DNA of 6,161 nucleotides from Chloroflexota bacterium (lineage in GTDB: Bacteria; Chloroflexota; UBA11872; VXNJ01). The position numbers were made by a program, and so were the translations under genes. The stretch lies in contig JAPOVO010000274.1 of NCBI GenBank assembly GCA_026708165.1, positions 1 through 6,161 of the forward strand, written 5' to 3'. Positions 1 to 5,664 of the stretch are shown piece by piece; the stretch's first letter is position 1, and each line of letters opens with the position of its first letter. The notes below the pieces were generated by a model, which was not told the origin of the DNA, did no database searches, and was given only the letters and a program-made list of their open reading frames with translations.

Positions 1-248
1 CGATTGTCCATAGACAGGTGCTCTCGCCGGTGGACCTGGAACGGAGATTCGGCCTGACCGGCGGGAACATCTTCCACGGCGAAATCCTGCCGGGGCAGCT
101 CTTCTCCGACCGGCCGGTGCCGGGCTGGTCGGACTACGAAACGCCTCTGGAGGGGCTGTACCTATGCGGATCGGGAGCGCATCCTGGCGGCGGAGTCACC
201 GGCGCCCCCGGCTACAATGCGGCGGCGCGCTATCTGGCCGGGGCCTGA
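1..248 (+). CDS. FAD-dependent oxidoreductase, phytoene dehydrogenase-like (C-terminal part only)
   Basis: This is the last 81 residues of a gene whose start lies left of the window; the frame begins at base 3 and ends at TGA 246-248. The visible part matches the C-terminal end of the CrtI/PYROXD2-type NAD(P)/FAD-dependent oxidoreductases. It has the segment [16 protein letters not shown], then the C-terminal FAD-contact motif [20 protein letters not shown] followed by YNAAARYL. In this family that motif closes over the flavin next to the N-terminal Rossmann fold, which is not visible here. Full-length relatives are about 500 residues, so roughly 85 % is missing. Such enzymes oxidise or desaturate hydrophobic substrates, but many relatives outside carotenoid clusters have no known substrate, and no other carotenoid gene is visible. 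It heads a close plus-strand run and is followed after 19 bases by a small hypothetical gene. The family call is firm; the substrate is unknown. Confidence 0.9.
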   Translation, partial: IVHRQVLSPVDLERRFGLTGGNIFHGEILPGQLFSDRPVPGWSDYETPLEGLYLCGSGAHPGGGVTGAPGYNAAARYLAGA

Positions 249-255
249 TGGGATC

Positions 256-259
256 GGAG
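256..259 (+). promoter_or_regulatory. Shine-Dalgarno sequence that fixes the start of the 106-residue gene
   Basis: GGAG lies 8 bases before the GTG at 268. This favours a start at 268 over the ATG at 217, which would overlap the upstream oxidoreductase gene by 32 bases and add 17 residues that do not resemble the rest of the protein. The VOC gene start at 588 has the same motif and spacing (GGAG 576-579, 8-base spacer). Confidence 0.55.
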
Positions 260-267
260 TTTGGCCG

Positions 268-588
268 GTGAATGACCAAGAACTCGAAAACGAGTTCCAC
301 CAGGCGATGTTCGACATTTACGGGCAAGCTGCGAAGCTGGGCTACCACGCTACGCGCTTTCTGCAGAGCGTCGAAGAGCGCGGAGGAGTCATGGCGGCAA
401 GACACTGGCTCAGGAGCTCTACAGCTCAATCGGGTCTCGATAGGCTCTGGGACCTTGGGCGTCTCGACATTTCTATGGAGGCCACCGTCCTGAGTCCCCG
501 ATTCAGGAGTTTGTTTAGCAGTGGCGAGCTAAAGGAGGCTCGCAAACGTCTCAAGGATCGGCACTGGGACCCGCCGGAGTATCCCTAA
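268..588 (+). CDS. Small uncharacterised protein, 106 residues
   Basis: The protein is soluble, with no signal peptide or membrane segment, and is probably mostly helical. I know of no function. It resembles, from memory and unverified, a scattered family of about 100-residue bacterial hypothetical proteins. The shared pattern is an N-terminal FHxAMxxIY block (residues 10-18), a Tyr then ATRFLQ (residues 28-33), a GG pair with a following helix (39-49), LWxxGRLDxSxE (60-71), and a charged C-terminal helix with LF and ELKEARKRL (82-95). The Arg/Glu/Asp-rich LWDLGRLDISMEA block looks most constrained. The GTG at 268 was chosen because GGAG lies 8 bases upstream and the family-like sequence begins there; an ATG at 217 in the same frame is the alternative. 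Its TAA stop shares one base with the ATG of the next gene (TAATG), so it is probably translationally coupled to the VOC gene. No DNA-binding or catalytic motif is recognisable. Confidence 0.75.
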   Translation: MNDQELENEFHQAMFDIYGQAAKLGYHATRFLQSVEERGGVMAARHWLRSSTAQSGLDRLWDLGRLDISMEATVLSPRFRSLFSSGELKEARKRLKDRHWDPPEYP

Positions 589-1025
589 TGAACGCCAGGT
601 TCGGTCACGCGGGGATAGTCGTTCGTGATCTCGACTCGCAGATCGAGTTTTACACGCGGATATTCGGCCTGGAGGTCGAAACCCGATTCAGCCGGGAAGG
701 CTCCTTCATCGACAACGTTACGGGTCTGGAGCGGGCCAGTTTGGATATAGCGATTCTCGGCAACGAGGACCGGCCGAGCACGATCGAGCTGCTCAAGTAC
801 ATTTCGCATCCGGACCACTCGCCTGCCCGCGCGGCGAATGGGGCGTACTGTAGCCACGTGATGTTCGTGGTGGACGACATCGAGGTCGCCTGGCAAGAGG
901 TGATCGACGCTGGCGGCCAGCCGTTTTCCGAGCCGCAACTTGCTCCCGCCGGCGACAAGAGCGTCTTCTATTTTCGCGACCCCGAAGGCGCTATCCTCGA
1001 ACTCGTCGCCTATCACGACGTATAG
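588..1025 (+). CDS. VOC (glyoxalase/bleomycin-resistance fold) family enzyme
   Basis: The 145-residue protein has two beta-alpha-beta-beta-beta halves typical of the vicinal-oxygen-chelate fold. The first half starts RFGHAGIVVRDLD and continues with FYTRIFGLEV; the second starts YCSHVMFVVDDIE and ends FYFRDPEGAILELVAY. The four expected metal-ligand positions can be read as His7, Glu67, His90 and Glu138. This is the glyoxalase-I-like H/E/H/E set, so a lyase or isomerase acting on a divalent metal is more likely than an extradiol dioxygenase, which uses two His and one Glu. Cytoplasmic. It starts with ATG overlapping the previous TAA stop by one base, has GGAG 8 bases upstream, and ends 24 bases before the amidohydrolase gene. 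That position suggests a step in the same catabolic or detoxifying route. The fold is confident; the substrate cannot be assigned, and glyoxalase, epimerase and thiol-transfer roles all remain possible. Confidence 0.9.
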   Translation: MNARFGHAGIVVRDLDSQIEFYTRIFGLEVETRFSREGSFIDNVTGLERASLDIAILGNEDRPSTIELLKYISHPDHSPARAANGAYCSHVMFVVDDIEVAWQEVIDAGGQPFSEPQLAPAGDKSVFYFRDPEGAILELVAYHDV

Positions 1026-1049
1026 CTTTTCCGGGAACGGGAGCGAATC

Positions 1050-2147
1050 GTGACACCAGTGTTCGACGCCCACGTGCATTGTTTTCCGCCGCTGAGCGAG
1101 GACACCGGCGATATGCAGGCCCGCATGGCCGAGACGCAGCATCACATTCGCTTCGCGGGTGCTACCGACATCCGGCGCACCCGCGACAACGCGCCCATTG
1201 GGGAACCTGTCCTCGTGGGCGACGGCGATGGCATCTCGTGGCTGCCGGACGTCGACTTCAGGATCGGACGCTACGGCCGGGTTGAGTTCACCATCAATGG
1301 CGAGGACTACTACTACCAGCTATTCACGCCGTCTCTGTGGGACAACTCATGCCCCGCCGACTACATGATCACGCAGATGGACTACGCGGGCGTGGACAGG
1401 GCGTTGCTTCAGTCGGACCGCATGTACGGCAAGTTGGACGACTATCTGGCCGATTGCATTCGCCAGTATCCCGACCGGCTGGTCGCGCTCGCTCAGGTGG
1501 ACGAGTGGCGCGGCGGCAGTCCCGATCAGCTCGAACGGGTTCGCCGTCAGATCGAGGACTACGGGTTCTCGGGTCTCTACTTCAGCACCAGCGGCTTCTT
1601 TCATTGCGACTTCGAGTTCGGCGTCAACGATCCGAGCCTGGAGCCTCTATGGGAGTTGATCGGGGAACTCGGAGTTCCGGTCCACTGGTCTTCGGCGAGC
1701 AAGCGGCGTCCGCAGATGGAGGTCTATTTCAGCGAGCTGGAAGACTTCGACCGCTGGGCCAAGGCGCATCCGGGCATATCGTCCGTGCTGACCCACGGGC
1801 TCGAAAACCTGCGGATCGACGTCAACGTTCCGAATCGCTATCACGTTCCCCCGCAGATACTGCGTCTGCTGAACAATCCCGGCTGGAGCATCGAGCTGAT
1901 GCTGCACAAGATGAGCTTCGACGACGAGTTCCCTCCCTACACCCCCGGAATCAAGGATGTCGTGCGTACTTTGGTTTCCGAGGTCGGGGCCGAAAAGCTC
2001 ATCTGGGGGTCGGATATGCCGTCCTGCGAGGAGGTCGTTACGTATAAGCAGTCCATGGTCTTGTTCAAGACCCGGTGCGATTTCCTTACCCAGAACGAGC
2101 GCGACGGGATTCTTGGCGGAAACCTGGAGCGGCTGTATCCGCTGTAG
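1050..2147 (+). CDS. Amidohydrolase family 2 (metal-dependent TIM-barrel hydrolase or decarboxylase)
   Basis: The 365-residue protein belongs to the amidohydrolase-2 family, which includes ACMSD-type decarboxylases and lactone hydrolases. Strand 1 carries FDAHVH (metal ligands His8 and His10). Later come VPVHWSS (His212, third ligand), VLTHGLENL (His249, likely catalytic His) and LIWGSDMP (Asp322, terminal ligand), ending with the usual ILGGNLERLYPL tail. One divalent metal, commonly Zn, is expected. Between the HxH strand and the next recognisable barrel element (ITQMDYAGVDRALL, about 107-120) lies an unusually long polar, beta-rich stretch (about residues 30-106), so this is not one of the compact members. 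The GTG start at 1050 is supported by GGGAG at 1039-1043. It sits 24 bases behind the VOC gene and 71 bases before ilvD. Hydrolysis of a lactone or decarboxylation of a ring-cleavage product are the likeliest reactions; the sequence alone cannot choose. Confidence 0.88.
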   Translation: MTPVFDAHVHCFPPLSEDTGDMQARMAETQHHIRFAGATDIRRTRDNAPIGEPVLVGDGDGISWLPDVDFRIGRYGRVEFTINGEDYYYQLFTPSLWDNSCPADYMITQMDYAGVDRALLQSDRMYGKLDDYLADCIRQYPDRLVALAQVDEWRGGSPDQLERVRRQIEDYGFSGLYFSTSGFFHCDFEFGVNDPSLEPLWELIGELGVPVHWSSASKRRPQMEVYFSELEDFDRWAKAHPGISSVLTHGLENLRIDVNVPNRYHVPPQILRLLNNPGWSIELMLHKMSFDDEFPPYTPGIKDVVRTLVSEVGAEKLIWGSDMPSCEEVVTYKQSMVLFKTRCDFLTQNERDGILGGNLERLYPL

Positions 2148-2207
2148 GCCGTCGCCTTAGCGGATAGAATCTCTGGTTTGATTCCACGGCTACCTCTGTT
2201 GGAGTGT

Positions 2208-2212
2208 AGGAG
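2208..2212 (+). promoter_or_regulatory. Shine-Dalgarno sequence of ilvD
   Basis: AGGAG lies 6 bases before the ATG at 2219. A second AGGAG (2214-2218) abuts the ATG and is too close to serve as the SD. The good spacing supports 2219 rather than the in-frame GTG at 2249 or ATG at 2252. Confidence 0.6.
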
Positions 2213-2218
2213 CAGGAG

Positions 2219-3904
2219 ATGATCGACAAGACCAGACGCAACAGCGCGGTGATGACGGAAGGGCCGGATCGCGCGGCGGCGCGATCGTTTTTGAAGTCTG
2301 TCGGCTTCTCCAGCGAAGACCTTACGAAGCCGGTGGTCGGTGTTGCTCACATGTGGATCGAGACGATGCCCTGCAACTTCAATCAGCGCATGCTCGCCGC
2401 CAAAGTCAAGGAAGGCATCCGAGCCGCCGGCGGGATGCCCGTCGAAGTGAACACGATCGCGGTGTCCGACGCCGTCGCGATGGGAACCGAAGGCATGAAG
2501 GCCTCGCTGGTCAGCCGGGAGATCATCACCGACTCCATCGAGCTGGCGGCGCGGGGCCATTCGTTCGACGCTCTGGTCGTGATCGTCGGCTGCGACAAGA
2601 CAATCCCCGCCGGGGCCATGGTGCTGGCGCGGATGAATATTCCGGGTCTGGTGCTCTATAGCGGCAGTATCGCGCCGGGCAAATACCGCGGTCGGGACGT
2701 GACGATCCAGGACGTGTTCGAGGCGGTCGGCGCGCACGCGGCGGGCAAGATGACCGATGCCGACCTGACTGAGCTCGAAGACGTGGCCTGCCCCGGGGCC
2801 GGCGCGTGCGGCGGGCAGTTCACCGCGAATACGATGTCAACCACACTCGAGTTTCTGGGCATCAGCCCCGCCGGATTCAATGGGATTCCCGCCACGCACC
2901 CACGCAAGGCTGAGGTGGCGGTTGAGTGCGGCGAACTCGTGATGCACCTTCTGAACAACGAAATCAGGCCGAGGCAGATAATGACTAAAGCCGCCTTCGA
3001 AAACGCGATCGCGTCGGTTGCGGCCACGGCTGGCTCGACAAACGGCGTCCTGCATCTGATGGCCATCGCTCACGAGGCGGGCGTGCCGCTAGTCATCGAG
3101 GACTTTGACCGGATCGCCGAGCAGACGCCTGTGCTGGCCGACTTGAAACCGGGCGGCAGTTACGTCGCGACCGACGTATTCGACGCCGGCGGCGTGGCGC
3201 TCGTGGCCAGGGAGCTGCTGAAGCGAGACCTGATCGACCCCGACGTTGCGAATGTCGATGGAAGCAATCAAGGGGAAATAGCTGAAAACGTCAGCGAGAC
3301 TCCAGGCCAGCGCGTGATCCGCCCGATTGAAGAGCCGATAAAGGAAACCGGCGGCATCGCGATACTGCGCGGAAACCTCGCGCCTGGAGGGTGTGTCGTG
3401 AAGCTGGCCGGACATGAGCGGAACGAGTTTCGCGGACCCGCCCGCGTCTTCGACAGCGAGGAAGACTGCTTCGCCGCGGTCCAGTCCCTGTCCATCCGGG
3501 ACGGCGACTTTATCGTCATACGCTACGAGGGGCCTGCCGGCGGTCCCGGAATGCGAGAGATGCTGGGCGTAACCGCGGCGCTGGTGGGGGCCGGAATGGG
3601 CGATTCGGTCGCTCTGATGACCGACGGCCGGTTTTCGGGAGCTACGCACGGACTCATGGTCGGCCACGTCGCGCCGGAGGCGTACCGCGGCGGTCCGATA
3701 GGTCTGGTGCGCGACGGCGACATGATCTCGATAGACGTAAAGCGCCGAACCCTCGACGTCGAGGTGTCCGAGTCGGAACTCGAGGAGCGGCGCAAGCAGT
3801 GGAAGGCGCCTGAGCCTCGTTACGAGTCGGGCGTGATGGCGAAGTACGCTGCCTTGGTGTCGTCGGCAAGCCTTGGCGCCGTTACCGCTCCATCGAAGCT
3901 CTGA
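2219..3904 (+). CDS. ilvD: Dihydroxy-acid dehydratase (IlvD/EDD family)
   Basis: This enzyme dehydrates 2,3-dihydroxy-isovalerate and 2,3-dihydroxy-3-methylvalerate to the 2-keto acids that precede valine, leucine and isoleucine; cytoplasmic, with an Fe-S cluster. The 561 residues match the usual DHAD length. Visible hallmarks are MPCNFNQR (Cys52), [12 protein letters not shown] (Cys125, and Lys127, the residue carbamylated in the family to help hold magnesium), [16 protein letters not shown] (Cys197), [21 protein letters not shown] (about 269-288), [13 protein letters not shown], and [22 protein letters not shown] with the proposed catalytic Ser473. Cys52, Cys125 and Cys197 are the three cluster-ligand positions of the [2Fe-2S] type. 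The sequence resembles DHADs better than the sugar-acid dehydratases of the family, though that alternative deserves thought because a deoxy-sugar mutarotase gene lies next door. It follows the amidohydrolase gene after 71 bases and meets the mutarotase gene tail to tail across 21 bases. Confidence 0.88.
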   Translation: MIDKTRRNSAVMTEGPDRAAARSFLKSVGFSSEDLTKPVVGVAHMWIETMPCNFNQRMLAAKVKEGIRAAGGMPVEVNTIAVSDAVAMGTEGMKASLVSREIITDSIELAARGHSFDALVVIVGCDKTIPAGAMVLARMNIPGLVLYSGSIAPGKYRGRDVTIQDVFEAVGAHAAGKMTDADLTELEDVACPGAGACGGQFTANTMSTTLEFLGISPAGFNGIPATHPRKAEVAVECGELVMHLLNNEIRPRQIMTKAAFENAIASVAATAGSTNGVLHLMAIAHEAGVPLVIEDFDRIAEQTPVLADLKPGGSYVATDVFDAGGVALVARELLKRDLIDPDVANVDGSNQGEIAENVSETPGQRVIRPIEEPIKETGGIAILRGNLAPGGCVVKLAGHERNEFRGPARVFDSEEDCFAAVQSLSIRDGDFIVIRYEGPAGGPGMREMLGVTAALVGAGMGDSVALMTDGRFSGATHGLMVGHVAPEAYRGGPIGLVRDGDMISIDVKRRTLDVEVSESELEERRKQWKAPEPRYESGVMAKYAALVSSASLGAVTAPSKL

Positions 3905-3925
3905 TAGCCGCCTGACCGCCGCCGT

Positions 3926-4264
3926 TTAGCCGGTGGTGTGAAAGACGTCTTCCATTTCGGCCCACCATTCGCCTTCCTTGCGGGTTGCCAGCGGCTCCTG
4001 CATCGGTTCCATGATGTCCCACCACTCGCGCATTCGCGGGGCCGCCGCCATGGCTTGCATGCATTGGTCGTATTCGTCGGGAGGCCCGACGTATTCGTAG
4101 TAGCCGAATAGCAGATCGTCCTTTAGAAAGATCGTGTAGTTGCGGATACCGGCTTCGCTGATGGCACTCAAGATTTCGGGCCAGACCGCGCGGTGGTATT
4201 CCTTGTACTCTTCCAGTCGTTCCGGCTTGACTCCCAATACGAAGCCGTGGCGCTGTGGTTCCAT
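3926..4264 (-). CDS. rhaM: L-rhamnose mutarotase family protein
   Basis: The 112-residue protein matches the L-rhamnose mutarotase (RhaM, formerly DUF718) family of about 105 residues, a dimeric ferredoxin-like barrel that interconverts the alpha and beta anomers of L-rhamnose and related deoxy-sugars. Seen here are RHGFVLGVKPERLEEYKEYH (5-24) followed by RAVWPEIL (25-32), with His24 at the position of the catalytic His and Tyr20 nearby. Next come IRNYTIFLKDDLLFGYYEY (40-58) and the C-terminal paired tryptophans REWWDIMEPMQ (79-89). The ATG at 4264 is preceded by GAGAGG with a 6-base spacer and gives the family's normal length; longer in-frame starts would add a tail unlike the family. It is divergent from the MFS gene and convergent with ilvD. 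The family is sure, but the preferred sugar (L-rhamnose, L-fucose or another) is not shown, as no isomerase, kinase or dehydrogenase for it lies in view. Confidence 0.9.
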   Translation of the reverse strand: MEPQRHGFVLGVKPERLEEYKEYHRAVWPEILSAISEAGIRNYTIFLKDDLLFGYYEYVGPPDEYDQCMQAMAAAPRMREWWDIMEPMQEPLATRKEGEWWAEMEDVFHTTG

Positions 4265-4407
4265 GGCGGACCTCTCATATTCCGAACCGGAGGGCGTAGC
4301 CCACATCGTCATGCAAAGCAGTGTATCTTCGGCGAGGTTTTGAGTATCCAGGTCTCTCATTGAAGCTCGTGAGGACGGTTGTTTGACGGCGGATCCGGGA
4401 AGAGTAA
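4265..4407. promoter_or_regulatory. Divergent intergenic region between the mutarotase and MFS genes
   Basis: These 143 bases are the only place where promoters for both divergent genes can sit, so a shared control region is inferred from layout. I find no convincing -35/-10 pair on either strand. Two 4+3+4 perfect inverted repeats lie back to back at 4281-4291 (TCCG-aac-CGGA) and 4292-4302 (GGGC-gta-GCCC), just upstream of the mutarotase SD sequence. They are short enough to occur by chance. Confidence 0.4.
4271..4276 (-). promoter_or_regulatory. Shine-Dalgarno sequence that fixes the mutarotase start
   Basis: On the minus strand GAGAGG lies 6 bases before the ATG at 4264. This selects the short, family-length start over the in-frame upstream ATG at 4360, which would add 32 non-conserved residues. 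Confidence 0.65.
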
Positions 4408-5664
4408 GTGAGCGCGTCGTCATCTGGGGTGCGGGTGAGTAGTTCCTTAGCCGAACACCTGCGTCTGGTGGGTCGCCTGACCGTACCGCTATACCTGCCG
4501 ACGTTTTTGCTTTCCCTGGGACAGGGCATTCTGGTCCCAACGCTGCCCCTGTTTGCGCACTCGTTCGGCGTCTCGTTCACGCTGGTAACGCTCGCTATAG
4601 GCGTACAGGGATTCGGAACGCTGGCGGCAAGTGTTCCGGGCGGATTCCTGCTGGCGCGGGCGGGCGGCCGCCGCGTAATGATCGCCGGGACCGCCGTCGT
4701 GACGGCTTCGTCTTTGGCGCTGCCGTTCTCGGGACTGTTCCCGTTTGTGATCCTCTATCGCTTGATCGGCGGATTTGGAGTCGCCCTGTGGATGGTCTCC
4801 CGGTTCGCCTACATCGCGGAGGCTGTGCCGCTAGCGCAGCGTGGACGGGCGGCCGCCCTGTTCGGCGGCACCAACCGGGCGGGGATGTTCGTGGGACCGG
4901 TGATCGGTGGGGTGCTCGCCGAACAGGTTGGGATGGAAGTGGCCTTGCTGAGCAGTGCCGCGGCGGCCGGACTGGCTTTAGTGCTTGTGATGTTTCCTGG
5001 CCGAGAGGAGTCGTACTCTCGACGCTACGTGCAGCGCGGGTCCCTGATGGCTGGCCTTCTGGCTGCTGTGCGGCGGAAACCCTGGGAGATCACCAGCGCG
5101 TCGACCGCCCAATTCCTCATCCAATGTATAAGGGGCGGGCGAACGACGCTGCTTCCGCTGTACGGTTCGTTTGTCATTGGGCTCGATGTTGATACCGTCG
5201 GCGTGATCGTCGGAGTGTCATCGTTGATCGACATGGTCTTCTTCTTACCCGCCGGAGTGATAATGGACCGGTTCGGCCGCAAGTTCGCGTCCGTCCCGGC
5301 TTTCGTCATGCTGTCAGCGGGAATGCTGTTCGTTGCGTTTTCATCTGATGCAATCACCCTGTTCCTCGCCGCCACGCTGATGAGCGTGGGCAACGGTTTC
5401 GGATCGGGCAGCATGATGACGCTCGGCGCGGACCTTTCACCCCCGGAGGCGCGCGGCGAGTTCATGGGGTTCTGGAGGCTGGTCGGCGACTCCGGTAGCA
5501 CGGGCGGCCCTCTGCTGGTGGGCGGCGTGGCCGATCTGTGGGGACTGACTACCGCCGCCGTCGCCGTTGCGGCAACCGGTGCGCTGGCGGTCTTGACGCT
5601 GGGTCTGTTCGTTCCGGAAACTCTTCGCTCTCACGTCGGCAGTCCGCGCGGATCGTCTCCCTAG
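4408..5664 (+). CDS. Major facilitator superfamily (MFS) transporter, 12 TM
   Basis: The 418-residue inner-membrane protein has two six-helix halves. Predicted membrane segments fall near residues 26-50, 58-82, 90-108, 111-135, 150-172, 177-196, then a basic cytoplasmic loop (197-228), and 229-256, 262-284, 293-311, 314-338, 351-376 and 381-402. MFS motif A between helices 8 and 9 is canonical (AGVIMDRFGRK, 282-292). The copy between helices 2 and 3 is degenerate (GGFLLARAGGRR, 79-89): the usual Asp is missing. The loops QRGRAAALFGG and EARGEFMGFWR are also typical. It looks like the MFS_1 drug/sugar proton-antiporter type, and substrate and direction cannot be read. The GTG start at 4408 follows a loose purine-rich stretch (GGGAAGAG); GTG 4429 and GTG 4435 are possible later starts and would not affect helix 1. 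Divergence from the mutarotase gene hints at sugar transport, but this is inference. Confidence 0.9.
   Translation: MSASSSGVRVSSSLAEHLRLVGRLTVPLYLPTFLLSLGQGILVPTLPLFAHSFGVSFTLVTLAIGVQGFGTLAASVPGGFLLARAGGRRVMIAGTAVVTASSLALPFSGLFPFVILYRLIGGFGVALWMVSRFAYIAEAVPLAQRGRAAALFGGTNRAGMFVGPVIGGVLAEQVGMEVALLSSAAAAGLALVLVMFPGREESYSRRYVQRGSLMAGLLAAVRRKPWEITSASTAQFLIQCIRGGRTTLLPLYGSFVIGLDVDTVGVIVGVSSLIDMVFFLPAGVIMDRFGRKFASVPAFVMLSAGMLFVAFSSDAITLFLAATLMSVGNGFGSGSMMTLGADLSPPEARGEFMGFWRLVGDSGSTGGPLLVGGVADLWGLTTAAVAVAATGALAVLTLGLFVPETLRSHVGSPRGSSP

Noticed and set aside
585..1145. 186-residue minus-strand frame opposite the VOC gene
   Set aside because: Antisense shadow; the plus-strand VOC fold and metal ligands are clear, and this frame has no recognisable domain.
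1337..2047. 236-residue plus-strand frame inside the amidohydrolase gene
   Set aside because: Arg/Gly/Ser-rich out-of-frame translation of a gene whose catalytic motifs are in the other frame.
2148..2218. Promoter for ilvD, with TAGAAT at 2165-2170 as a -10 box
   Set aside because: There is no matching -35 at 16-18 bases upstream, so a single six-base match is not enough.
1937..2737. 266-residue minus-strand open frame across the amidohydrolase/ilvD junction
   Set aside because: It is rich in His, Arg and Asp as expected of an antisense shadow of GC-rich genes, has no family motif, and lies opposite two well-supported genes.
2219..3904. IlvD-family gene read as a sugar-acid dehydratase
   Set aside because: Length and the residues around the cluster cysteines and catalytic serine match dihydroxy-acid dehydratases better; kept only as a context-based alternative.
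3915..3937. Terminator hairpin between ilvD and the mutarotase gene (ACCGCCG pairing with CGGTGGT)
   Set aside because: The stem is only 7 pairs including a G-U, the loop is 9 bases and no T-run follows on either strand.
4265..4540. N-terminal extension of the mutarotase up to ATG 4540 or 4360
   Set aside because: The added residues do not resemble the family, they would cover the divergent promoter region and the MFS start, and the ATG at 4264 has its own well-spaced SD sequence.
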